A stretch of 64,000 bases of DNA from Achromobacter sp. HZ34. Its GTDB lineage: Bacteria; Pseudomonadota; Gammaproteobacteria; Burkholderiales; Burkholderiaceae_B. Under the pieces are notes generated by a model, which saw nothing but the letters and a program-made list of their open reading frames with translations, ran no database searches and was not told the DNA's origin. Positions 43,149 to 51,069 of this stretch are shown piece after piece. Position numbers and translations under genes: made by a program. Where the stretch lies: NCBI RefSeq assembly GCF_002209485.1, contig NZ_NJIX01000001.1:1302001-1366000 (forward strand), read 5' to 3'. Position 1 is the stretch's first letter, and the number at the start of each line of letters is the position of its first letter.

Positions 43149-43775
43149 ATGCAAAGACACATCTACTCCCCATACAAAGCGTCACGACCGGTCGAAGCTG
43201 TAACGACCCTGGCCCGACGGAACCATAATTCATTGACTGCGGGCACGGACTGGATCCGCCTGACATCGCTCGCCGTGCTCACCGGCCTGGTGGCACTGGC
43301 CTGCACCGGCTGCAGTTCACTCTACTCGGAAGGTGCCCAGGCAGGCGCTGGTGTCGGCGGCGCATTGGTCGCATCGCGCGTCACGGACAATGCGGCGGTT
43401 GCGACCGGGATAGGCCTTGGTGCGCTTGCGCTGGCGAAGGCCGGCGTGCAGTACTCGGAGCGTGTCGTTCACACGAACACGCAGAACAGCATCGCCACCG
43501 TGGCGGGCCCGCTCAAGGAGGGCGCGATTGCGAACTGGTCCGTCAATCACTCCTTCCCGATCGAGGACGATGCGCATGGCCGCGTGACGGTCAGCCGCCA
43601 GATCAGCACCGGCGCGCTCGATTGCAAGGAGATCGTGTTCTCCGTCGAGCACGACGCGACGAAGGATGCGGCTGCTTCGAGTGCGTTCTATGTCGCGTCG
43701 GTGTGCCGCGACGGCAAGACGTGGAAGTGGGCATCGGCCGAGCCTTCCACCGATCGCTGGGGCGCACTCCAGTGA
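43149..43775 (+). CDS. Predicted lipoprotein, first of a tandem paralogous pair
   Basis: Up to 208 residues. A hydrophobic segment (RLTSLAVLTGLVALACTGC) ends in a lipoprotein-like TGCSSL, followed by a glycine/alanine-rich helix (GAQAGAGVGGALVASR) that could insert in a membrane, and a C-terminal domain ending KTWKWASAEPSTDRWGALQ with a conserved cysteine pair (DCKEIVF, SVCRDG). The ATG at 43149 is only one base from its AGGA; a TTG at 43233 gives a more normal leader. The next gene encodes a related protein. Function unknown. Confidence 0.7.
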   Translation: MQRHIYSPYKASRPVEAVTTLARRNHNSLTAGTDWIRLTSLAVLTGLVALACTGCSSLYSEGAQAGAGVGGALVASRVTDNAAVATGIGLGALALAKAGVQYSERVVHTNTQNSIATVAGPLKEGAIANWSVNHSFPIEDDAHGRVTVSRQISTGALDCKEIVFSVEHDATKDAAASSAFYVASVCRDGKTWKWASAEPSTDRWGALQ

Positions 43776-44359
43776 GCGGGGTAAAGCGCTTGCGCGATCC
43801 CGTCGGCGAACCGTCGCATGCGTCGCGTTGCGGATGGCGCCAAGGCCGCACAGGCCACCGAACGGTGCCTTGCATGCTCGCCATCCTTTGCGGGTGCATG
43901 GTAGCCATGACGAGCGGCTGTTCGTCGATCGGCGCCGCCAGCGGCGCGGTCGCCGCGGTGACTACGGGCGCCTTCACGGCCAACCCGGCCGTAGGATTGG
44001 GCGTGGGCATCACCGTACAAGCCGCCACGGATGAAGCGGTCAATCGTTTCGTGAAGAATATGCATGCGGACCAGCAGAAGCTGATCGCCGAGACGGCCGG
44101 CCGCTTGCCGGTAGACGGCACTGCTACATGGCAGGTCAAGCATTTCCTGCCGGTGGAAAACGGCCACGGCCAGGTCCGCGTCACCCGCTCCTTCTCGTCC
44201 GTGCTCGCGTCCTGCAAGGAGTTCGCGTTCTCCGTGCAGGACGGCGATACACCCACGTCACCGGAACAATGGTTCACCGCCACGGCGTGCTTCGACCAAA
44301 GCGCCTGGAAGTGGGCCAGCGCCGAGCCCGCTGTGACTCGGTGGGGATCGCTGCAGTGA
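43772..44359 (+). CDS. Predicted lipoprotein, second of a tandem paralogous pair
   Basis: 195 residues from a GTG at 43772 that overlaps the previous TGA (GTGA). The leader has a basic region, a hydrophobic stretch (MLAILCGCMVAM) and lipobox-like TSGCSS. After a GAASGAVAAVTTGAF segment the C-terminal domain matches its neighbour: CKEFAFSV, then TACFDQSAWKWASAEPAVTR and WGSLQ. Both end in WKWASAEP..RWG.LQ, so one gene arose by duplication. Location probably outer membrane; role unknown. Confidence 0.68.
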   Translation: MSGVKRLRDPVGEPSHASRCGWRQGRTGHRTVPCMLAILCGCMVAMTSGCSSIGAASGAVAAVTTGAFTANPAVGLGVGITVQAATDEAVNRFVKNMHADQQKLIAETAGRLPVDGTATWQVKHFLPVENGHGQVRVTRSFSSVLASCKEFAFSVQDGDTPTSPEQWFTATACFDQSAWKWASAEPAVTRWGSLQ

Positions 44360-44415
44360 GGGGCTCTGTGTTTGCAGCGCCGTAGCTCTGCGGGCACTTT
44401 TTACTATTCCGAAGT

Positions 44416-44474
44416 GGTTTAACAGGCAGGAAAATGGATTACTGACAGTGATCATTTTCCTGAAATGGTAAACC
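44416..44474. repeat. 59-base imperfect palindrome
   Basis: Outer arms GGTTTA (44416-44421) and TAAACC (44469-44474); inner perfect arms CAGGAAAATG (44427-44436) and CATTTTCCTG (44453-44462); the stem continues inward through ACT/AGT with one bulge. Noticeably AT-rich. It lies between the lipoprotein pair and the AbiE-like module with no T-run on either side, so operator, recombination site or mobile-element remnant are as possible as terminator. Confidence 0.6.
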
Positions 44475-44487
44475 TCTGCCACCAAGC

Positions 44488-44637
44488 TCACTCGGCATAC
44501 AGGAAATCTCGGATCTTCCCTTGCCTCTCGTCTTTCAAGGCCAAGGCGCTTCTTGGCGTGCCCCGAAACTCATCGCATCGACGCGCCAGCAGAACTGCAG
44601 GCGCCTCAACTGTCAGCCGATGCGCGCAAGCAAGCAT
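44488..44637 (-). CDS. Possible 49-residue ORF overlapping the end of the AbiEii-like gene
   Basis: ATG at 44637 in another frame, running 25 bases inside the AbiEii-like gene and ending at TGA 44488. The peptide has a coding-like composition (LTVEAPAVLLARRCDEFRGT, then ALALKDERQGKIRDFLYAE). No ribosome-binding site is visible. It may be a coupled small gene or the remnant tail of a longer one; I do not recognise the family. Confidence 0.35.
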   Translation of the reverse strand: MLACAHRLTVEAPAVLLARRCDEFRGTPRSALALKDERQGKIRDFLYAE

Positions 44638-45512
44638 TCAATAACGTTGCTAGCTTGTCGCTGACGCAGCACCCTCGCCTCCCGTTGGCCAGGATCGTTG
44701 CCCTCTCCGACCTCGAACTTGGCGACTGAAACAGGACCGTCCTTCCGAAAACCCTCGACTTCCGTATCCGTCGCGAACCGACGGCGCAGAATCGACAGCG
44801 ACGCATCAACAACGGCACCATGCTTGCCGCCGCGTTCCCTATGGAATTCAGCGGCCACCGCGTCCATGCCATCTGGGGCATGCTCAATGCAATAAATGAG
44901 ATCGTGCGCGTCCTTCCTCTCGAAACGCTGATCGAACGCCAAAGACTTCAGACACGTAAAGCTGACGAGATTCGCATGCCTGATTTTCTCGATGGCCACG
45001 CCGTTCCCGCCTAGCAACTCGGCCCGAATTTCCGTGATCTGATGCAGATCGAACACGATCGAAGAATGCGGGATGTTTATCGCCGAGATAGTTCCTTCCG
45101 TCGGCAACGGCTGGACCTTCCCACCAATAATCTCGGTAGCGTCCGTGAGCAACTCAAGCACTATCAGCACACCATGCTCCGTGCGCGTCTGCCAACGCCA
45201 GGACAGCTTCTGCTGCTTGTCATTTTCTGCCCTCTCGAAGCGCATCTTCTTCAGGTTGTCCTCGAGCGTATGGTATGCGTCCGTGTCCACAAGAATCTGA
45301 AGATTTACGACGACATCTATATCCAGCGTACCCGCATGCGCAGGGACCATGGGAGGCCGGGCTGCGACGAGGTATCGCGGCGTCAAGCCGCCGACAAGGT
45401 AGACCGACTCTTTCCACGGCCCCAACCCCCGAAGCAAGGTCACGAGAACGCGTTCACAATCTATCGTGTACCGATCACTGTAGCCATCCAGCGTTGAAGG
45501 TTTTCGCATCAA
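44613..45512 (-). CDS. AbiEii-like nucleotidyltransferase (putative toxin)
   Basis: 299 residues. A nucleotidyltransferase signature is visible: glycines in VYLVGGLTPRYL followed by paired acidic residues in GTLDIDVVVN, and a later RKDAHDLIYCIEH block, as in AbiEii/MenT-type proteins that transfer nucleotides to tRNA or other targets. Its ATG overlaps the end of the upstream gene by four bases. Gene order, regulator first and transferase second, matches type IV AbiE toxin-antitoxin or abortive-infection modules. Confidence 0.7.
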   Translation of the reverse strand: MMRKPSTLDGYSDRYTIDCERVLVTLLRGLGPWKESVYLVGGLTPRYLVAARPPMVPAHAGTLDIDVVVNLQILVDTDAYHTLEDNLKKMRFERAENDKQQKLSWRWQTRTEHGVLIVLELLTDATEIIGGKVQPLPTEGTISAINIPHSSIVFDLHQITEIRAELLGGNGVAIEKIRHANLVSFTCLKSLAFDQRFERKDAHDLIYCIEHAPDGMDAVAAEFHRERGGKHGAVVDASLSILRRRFATDTEVEGFRKDGPVSVAKFEVGEGNDPGQREARVLRQRQASNVIECLLARIG

Positions 45513-46591
45513 AATCCAATCCTTTCTCGACGTAAATGTTCGGCCATTTCCTTGGCACGACCTTCACCTCGCGAAAGATCCAGATAGACCTGTATCGGAC
45601 TCGCCAGCCAGACCCCACCGGCTTGTTGGCGAAAGAGCAGTTCCCCTGTCGATTTCGTCTCGATAACCACGAGGTTCGCCCCTTCGTGGACATTGCGCGC
45701 GTCGAGTTCCATGAGGGCTGCGTCAACATCGGCACCGGGGAACAGCCGCGCCCGCACCTGCGACAGTACCGACAGAAACGGGGCATAGTGCTGCGCCGCT
45801 GCTTCAGCCGTCACGGCATAGGAGGCTTGATGTACGTTCAAAACTTCAGCGAGCCGATCGATCAGTGCACCTGCATCCAGTCCCGGCACGTAATACCGGT
45901 GCAACGTTGCCGCCCGCGAGGTGGAAACCTGCCTCTCCCACTCATCCAGCAAGGCGCCAGGCTCGCGCAGAAACCTTTCCTTGCCGGGCCCCTTCCCGCG
46001 ACTCTCCAACCAATCGAATCGATCCAGCTCTGCCAGCACGTCCGAAACGGTCGAAGGCGCTACTTGGGCGCGATTCGCCATGTCAACGACGCCAAACCAC
46101 TCCTGGTGAGTCGTCAAGAGTGCATGCAACACCTGGGCGCGTCTGCCCGAGAAGACAGACCCGATTGCCTTTTCGAGAACTTTCGGGAGAGGCTTGTCAA
46201 TGTAGATATAGGCACCCGAGATAGGCAGGAACAGGCTTCCGCCACTGTCGCAGTAAGCCACTCGTTCGTGTCTAAGCAGATCTTTAGCTCCCGACGAGAT
46301 CGATTCGGCTAGAAACAGCCGCTGGACGCTTGGCGCGCCACCGTCAGTGGCTCCAGAGTATCGCCACAAGCCTTGGCGAATATCCCGTGGATAGGCATCC
46401 TTCCTCGCCTCCACGAGTAGCCGGACTGACTTGCCGGCGATGGTCAGGTCGACCACGGCATCAGCGTGGTCGTAGCCGCTGGAAGCTCCCTTCGTGCGGA
46501 CCACCCGAGCATGCGCGTCAGGCAATTGCTCGATTTCATCGAGGAATTGCCTGAGTAGGAGGGACTTATGGGTGTTGCGCGATCCAGCCAT
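45509..46591 (-). CDS. AbiEi-like winged-helix antitoxin/regulator with nuclease-like N-terminal domain
   Basis: 360 residues from the ATG at 46591 (upstream ATGs at 46630 and 46627 are alternatives). Residues 1-130 look like a PD-(D/E)XK-type fold: acidic residues in DAVVDLTIAGK and an E-A-R-K in LLVEARKDAYPRDIRQGLWR. Next comes a winged helix (WFGVVDMANRAQVAPSTVSD), then a C-terminal domain like AbiEi antitoxins. It probably represses its own promoter through the palindrome at 46654-46675. The nuclease-like domain may be only structural. Confidence 0.65.
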   Translation of the reverse strand: MAGSRNTHKSLLLRQFLDEIEQLPDAHARVVRTKGASSGYDHADAVVDLTIAGKSVRLLVEARKDAYPRDIRQGLWRYSGATDGGAPSVQRLFLAESISSGAKDLLRHERVAYCDSGGSLFLPISGAYIYIDKPLPKVLEKAIGSVFSGRRAQVLHALLTTHQEWFGVVDMANRAQVAPSTVSDVLAELDRFDWLESRGKGPGKERFLREPGALLDEWERQVSTSRAATLHRYYVPGLDAGALIDRLAEVLNVHQASYAVTAEAAAQHYAPFLSVLSQVRARLFPGADVDAALMELDARNVHEGANLVVIETKSTGELLFRQQAGGVWLASPIQVYLDLSRGEGRAKEMAEHLRRERIGF

Positions 46592-46653
46592 ATTCTCGAC
46601 GGTCTGCAGCGATGCTGACCCCAACATCATAGTCAATATTCTCTATTTCAGCC

Positions 46654-46675
46654 ATATTCGCTGTTCAGCGAATAT
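46654..46675. promoter_or_regulatory. Perfect palindromic operator of the AbiE-like module
   Basis: Arms ATATTCGCTG and CAGCGAATAT joined by TT, a perfect 22-base dyad 63 to 84 bases upstream of the start at 46591. It adjoins a possible -35 region 17 bases from TATGAT (minus strand, 46626-46631). AbiEi proteins are known to bind inverted repeats and repress their own operon. Confidence 0.65.
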
Positions 46676-46982
46676 CCTCCCTTTGGCGAAAATACAAGCT
46701 TGCATCATCTCTCTTCGGGCCCACCGCCGGGGCGGCAAAACCTTGGGTGCAAACGAATTGCACCAACTACTGACCGACGGCGCCACACCCTCGCTGATCG
46801 ACCGCGGCTGTCCGGCTGCACCTTCGCTTGCTCGATGACCAACAACACGGTGAGCGCAGGACTCGGAACACCGGCGAATGGACCATCGAGTTGGCCCCGT
46901 AAAACGCGGGCAGCCTGCAGCGTACGCGCGAACGGATCATGTTTGATCGTCTGCGCACTTATTGCTCCGACAAGAGCTCTTT

Positions 46983-47162
46983 ATGGAACGCGAGACCACA
47001 GACTATCGCTCTTTTTCGAATGAACAAGTGCTGGCTCAAACACGGCCGCCGAATTCTTCATTCATGAGCGGCTATCATGACGCCCGATTCTTCATAGAAC
47101 TGATCGCTCTCGACCTGTGCTCCGATATCGAAACGGGGACCGGGCGCCGAATAAAAAGGTGA
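46983..47162 (+). CDS. Possible small ORF ahead of the helicase gene
   Basis: 59 codons starting MERETTDYRSFSNEQVLAQT and ending GTGRRIKR. GAG lies six bases before the ATG, and the stop is nine bases before the helicase start, so it could lead that operon. No family recognised; it may be chance. The rest of 46676-46982 shows no gene I can support. Confidence 0.3.
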   Translation: MERETTDYRSFSNEQVLAQTRPPNSSFMSGYHDARFFIELIALDLCSDIETGTGRRIKR

Positions 47163-47171
47163 GATCCGATT

Positions 47172-50100
47172 TTGAGCCGCACGCACAACGAATCCTTGCG
47201 CATCCTGCGCTTCTGGCGCGACCTTGAGGTTTTCAACATCCCGGCGGCTCCTTCCGCACGCGATGCCAACAGCCAGACGAAAATCTCCACGCTACGGCGT
47301 AGTAATTGTTCCTATGAACTCTTGCCTTGGCATAGTACCGACTTCTCGCCGACGAAGGAGACAGGCTACGTACACGTCGTCTATGTGGGCGTGGCCGACA
47401 CGGAAGACCTGTCCAAGCTGTTGCTCAAAGGCATTTTCCTGGACCAAACGCTAAGCGAACGGGAATGTCGACGTGTGACTGGAAGCGGTTGGCTGGCCGC
47501 CTTCGTGGTGGACGAATCGGGCCGCCCGAAACCCGACAGCTACCTACCCGCCAGCTTCGCGCAAGGCGTGGCAGCGATGCGGGAAACCAGAACACTGGAT
47601 AATCTCAACGCGCGTATCGCACGTGCTAAAGAAGAGTTCGCCCAGCGTTGCCAACAACTCCAGGATAACGCGCGCGCCAATACCGCGAACGTAGGCATCC
47701 TGGCCTGGGATGACCTCGACATTGAACTGGACATCGTGCGCCGCCAGCTCGGCAAGGCGGCCAGCGATCCGCGTCTGGACTGGCGTGTCGTGGTGAGGAC
47801 CAGCCGGGTCAAGCGCAACTACCTGGACGACAATCTGGAGGCCGCGAAAGATTTCCTGAATTCGTTTTACCTGGATGACCTCGATCGATTGATCGCGCAG
47901 GCAGAAATTGGACGTCCCTTTGGCGCGGCCTTGCAGGCTTATCTCGGGCCGCCACTGCGAACACAGGATCGCATCGACATCCTCACCAACCATGCCGCCA
48001 TGGCTGGATTGGTCAGCGCTAAGCGCTTGCCCAGCGCGCGCTGGCCGGCCTCCCCCAAGCACCCTCTGGTCCTTGCGCAACATGCCGCCGTCTCGCAAGT
48101 GACGCACTCGCTTCGCGGCGCGCAGGGGCTGATCGGCGTCAACGGCCCCCCCGGGACCGGCAAGACCACGCTTCTTTGCGATGTGATTGCCGAGATCGTC
48201 ACCGAGCGAGCGCGGCGTATCGCGTCGCTGGACCGCCCCGTTGCATTGTTCGAAGAAAAGATCACCGTTGCGGGCAAGAGCTTCTATCCGCTCAAAGCCG
48301 ACGTGGTCGCCGGCACCTCGATCGTGGTGACCAGCACCAACAACAACGCGGTAAAGAACATCACCCAAGAGTTGCCCGCAAGCAAGAAGGTCGCTGCTCA
48401 GTTCGATTCGGCGGATTACTTTGCGAATGTCATGCGCGAAGTCTTTCGGGCGCAGAAAGTCCTGGACGAAAACAAGGAACCTGTAGACACCTGGGGAACC
48501 ATCGCGGCAGCGCTCGGGAATGCCAGCAACCGGCGCTCTTTCGCACAGGGCTTCTTTCGTGACGAATATGTTGTCAAGCGCCAGACGGATCGATTGCCGG
48601 CGCAAGTGCAGGGTGACGAACAAGGATCCACGATGGATCCGGCGAACGAAGAAACCGGGGAGCAACTTCCTGCGAAGGAGCATCCGCCGTCGATAAAGCA
48701 AGTGCTAGAAGCCGCTTCCAACGAATATCCGCGCTACCAGGAAGAATGGCGTAAGGCCAGACAATCCTTCCTGACGCTGCAGGCGGAGTTTGAGAGCTGC
48801 CGTACCGTGCTGGAACGAGCCGAGACCGCTGCCCTGCGCATCGGCGAAGCGCGTAGCCGATTGAATGAACTATTGGCAGAAGAGCACACCCTTGAGCAGG
48901 ATCTTCAAACCCGCCAGTCGGCCGTCGAAAAAAGTGGTGAAACCCTGGTAACCCAGCGCACCATTGTCGAAGCGAACAAGGCCGTGCTGGCGCAACTGCG
49001 TGCCGGCACACCGCGCAACCTGTGGGACTGGCTCATGGAAATGTTTGGTCAGGAGACCCGCCGGATGGCGGATTTGCGCCAATCGCTAGAGGCGCCTACG
49101 CGCGCATTGGCCGAGGCCTCAGCCACCCTCGCCAGAATATCCAAGGAAGTAGCGGCCTCCGAAGCCGCACTGGAACAGCGGCGAACGCAGCGAAAAGCAG
49201 CTTACGCCGCGCGCGTGTCGCTCGAACGAGAACTGGAGGAATACACCCAAGCGCTGCAAGCCGGCCATGAAATGGGCGTTACGCACTATCCGGACAAGGC
49301 GTTCTGGCTGTTGGCAGCGGATACCCGCCACCGTGCCAGCGTAACTGTCGGCCCCAAGCTGGACGACTTGCGCGCCAGGCTTTTTCTGCAGGCGGTGGAT
49401 CTTCACCGTCTTACCGTGTTGGCCAATGCTGGCAAGTTCATCGCCAACCTGCGTGCGGTGAACGGCATGCTTACCGGGGGCTCGCGCGACAAGCTGTCGA
49501 CCGAGCATCGTCCGCTTTTGTGGGACGCTTTCTTCTTCGTTGTCCCGGTTGTTTCCACGACGCTCGCTTCATTCGATCGGCTGTTCGCCGGCATGGGGCA
49601 AGCCAGCCTTGGCTGGCTGCTTGTCGACGAAGCGGGCCAAGCCACGCCGCAGTCGGCGGCAGGCGCGATCTGGCGCAGCCAGCGTGCGGTACTCGTGGGG
49701 GATCCACTGCAAATCGAGCCGGTTTTCACCGTTCCCAAAAGCGTCGCGGATGAGCTGCGACGCCACCACGACGTCGCAGCGCACTGGTCGCCCATCGACG
49801 AATCCGTGCAGACCTTGGCGGACCGTCTCACGCATGTCGGCTCCTGGGTCGAGACGACCAGCAACTCGTCCTCGGATGAGGCTCCCGAACGCATATGGAC
49901 CGGCATGCCATTACGCACGCATCGCCGCTGCGACGATCCCATGTTTTCGGTGGCAAACCGCATCGCCTACGCCGGCCAGATGGTGCAGGGTCGGGTCGAC
50001 GAATCAGGACAGCCGACCCCCTGGGACTTTTCCTGCAGTCTGGGTGAAAGCACATGGTTAGACGTGCGCTCCGATCGAGTGAAGCACCCCGTGTCGGAAG

Positions 50101-50513
50101 ATGAAATTGACTGCCTGCTCGACTGCCTGGCGCAATTGCGGCGTGACGGAAACAAGGCCAAAATTTATGCAATCTCGCCTTTTAGCAAGGTCGCTCAGTT
50201 GTGTCGAGATCGTGCCAAGGCCGCGAAGTTCGAGGGCGTTGAATGCGGCACCGTCCATGCTTTCCAGGGCAAGGAAGCACAGATCGTCTTCTTGGTACTC
50301 GGTACTGCGCCCGGACAACAGGGTTCAGGCGCCCGAAGTTGGGCGGCAAGCAAGCCGAATCTGCTCAACGTGGCGGTCACGCGAGCCCAATGCCGTCTGT
50401 ACGTGATAGGTGATACCAGTCAGTGGGGTAGTCTGGATTATTTCCGCGAGCTATTGAGCGCACTACCGGTGAGAAGCATTCCGTCGGCAAAGGAAAAATC
50501 GAATGCACTATGA
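47172..50513 (+). CDS. Large superfamily-1 (UPF1/DNA2-like) helicase with coiled-coil insertion
   Basis: 1113 residues from a TTG with AGGTGAGA upstream (an in-frame stop precedes it). Residues 1-300 are an unrecognised domain. Walker A is GPPGTGKTT at 325-333; Ia-like VTSTNNNAVKNITQEL follows. Residues about 510-710 form a long glutamate/arginine-rich coiled coil inserted in the ATPase. Walker B is VDEAGQATPQSA (D819, E820), motif III LVGDPLQIEPV, motif V TVHAFQGKEAQIVF and motif VI NVAVTRAQCRLYVIGD. Acts on RNA or DNA. Overlaps the next gene by 11 bases. Adjacent to the AbiE-like module, suggesting a defence role. Confidence 0.9.
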   Translation: MSRTHNESLRILRFWRDLEVFNIPAAPSARDANSQTKISTLRRSNCSYELLPWHSTDFSPTKETGYVHVVYVGVADTEDLSKLLLKGIFLDQTLSERECRRVTGSGWLAAFVVDESGRPKPDSYLPASFAQGVAAMRETRTLDNLNARIARAKEEFAQRCQQLQDNARANTANVGILAWDDLDIELDIVRRQLGKAASDPRLDWRVVVRTSRVKRNYLDDNLEAAKDFLNSFYLDDLDRLIAQAEIGRPFGAALQAYLGPPLRTQDRIDILTNHAAMAGLVSAKRLPSARWPASPKHPLVLAQHAAVSQVTHSLRGAQGLIGVNGPPGTGKTTLLCDVIAEIVTERARRIASLDRPVALFEEKITVAGKSFYPLKADVVAGTSIVVTSTNNNAVKNITQELPASKKVAAQFDSADYFANVMREVFRAQKVLDENKEPVDTWGTIAAALGNASNRRSFAQGFFRDEYVVKRQTDRLPAQVQGDEQGSTMDPANEETGEQLPAKEHPPSIKQVLEAASNEYPRYQEEWRKARQSFLTLQAEFESCRTVLERAETAALRIGEARSRLNELLAEEHTLEQDLQTRQSAVEKSGETLVTQRTIVEANKAVLAQLRAGTPRNLWDWLMEMFGQETRRMADLRQSLEAPTRALAEASATLARISKEVAASEAALEQRRTQRKAAYAARVSLERELEEYTQALQAGHEMGVTHYPDKAFWLLAADTRHRASVTVGPKLDDLRARLFLQAVDLHRLTVLANAGKFIANLRAVNGMLTGGSRDKLSTEHRPLLWDAFFFVVPVVSTTLASFDRLFAGMGQASLGWLLVDEAGQATPQSAAGAIWRSQRAVLVGDPLQIEPVFTVPKSVADELRRHHDVAAHWSPIDESVQTLADRLTHVGSWVETTSNSSSDEAPERIWTGMPLRTHRRCDDPMFSVANRIAYAGQMVQGRVDESGQPTPWDFSCSLGESTWLDVRSDRVKHPVSEDEIDCLLDCLAQLRRDGNKAKIYAISPFSKVAQLCRDRAKAAKFEGVECGTVHAFQGKEAQIVFLVLGTAPGQQGSGARSWAASKPNLLNVAVTRAQCRLYVIGDTSQWGSLDYFRELLSALPVRSIPSAKEKSNAL

Positions 50514-51069
50514 ATTCCCCGAAGTCCTCAACGACCTGATCGACTATTTCCTGATCGGCGACATCTATCTCCTGAAGAAATTCAAGGAAGATAACGCGCT
50601 GTCGGACGATCTCGGATCGGAGTTCATCAGCAACGACAGCGGCGATGACGCCGTCAAGGACGGTATCGTCATCCCCTTGGCGGGCATAGCAAACTATCCA
50701 TATACGATCATCTTCAATCTCGGCGACGCGCCAGAGCTGCTCAAGCCGGAGAGCCGCCTGCAGCACCGACGCGGCGGCTATTTCCTGCGGATTGAACACA
50801 GACAGGTCATGCTTTTCACATGGCGGATCCTGCAGAACTTCACCGATGCCGCCCTCGACGCACTTCAGAAACGCTATCGCGAACCGGCCCGACCGCAGAT
50901 TGAAATCGATAACGGCATCTATGACGTCGAAATCCTGGGCGGCGAAGTCCTGAGAAACGATTACTACGAACCGGCACTCGAATTTGTCGTGAGGAGAACG
51001 GAACGCACTCAGCTGACGGAAGAGGTCGACATCAACTACCACTTCACTATCGACAGCGAGAGCTATTGA
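50503..51069 (+). CDS. Unknown 188-residue partner of the helicase
   Basis: Starts inside the last codons of the helicase gene, with AAAGGA eight bases before the ATG, so translation is coupled. Soluble, acidic, mostly beta by appearance (DGIVIPLAGIANYPYTIIFN; RRGGYFLRIEHRQVMLFTWR; NGIYDVEILGGEVLRNDYYE; EEVDINYHFTIDSESY). I see no catalytic signature and do not recognise the family. Its last 23 bases overlap the convergent SGNH hydrolase gene. Probably an accessory or sensor subunit of the helicase. Confidence 0.75.
   Translation: MHYEFPEVLNDLIDYFLIGDIYLLKKFKEDNALSDDLGSEFISNDSGDDAVKDGIVIPLAGIANYPYTIIFNLGDAPELLKPESRLQHRRGGYFLRIEHRQVMLFTWRILQNFTDAALDALQKRYREPARPQIEIDNGIYDVEILGGEVLRNDYYEPALEFVVRRTERTQLTEEVDINYHFTIDSESY

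Noticed and set aside
44613-46591. Possibility that the AbiEii-like gene is frameshifted into the downstream 49-residue frame
   Set aside because: The original frame stays coding-like to its stop (ARVLRQRQASNVIECLLARI), so an intact gene with a separate overlapping ORF fits better.
46700-46980. Weakly coding-looking minus-strand frame before the helicase gene
   Set aside because: About 80 codons without a start codon, ribosome-binding site or recognisable family; could be a gene remnant, but too little to annotate.
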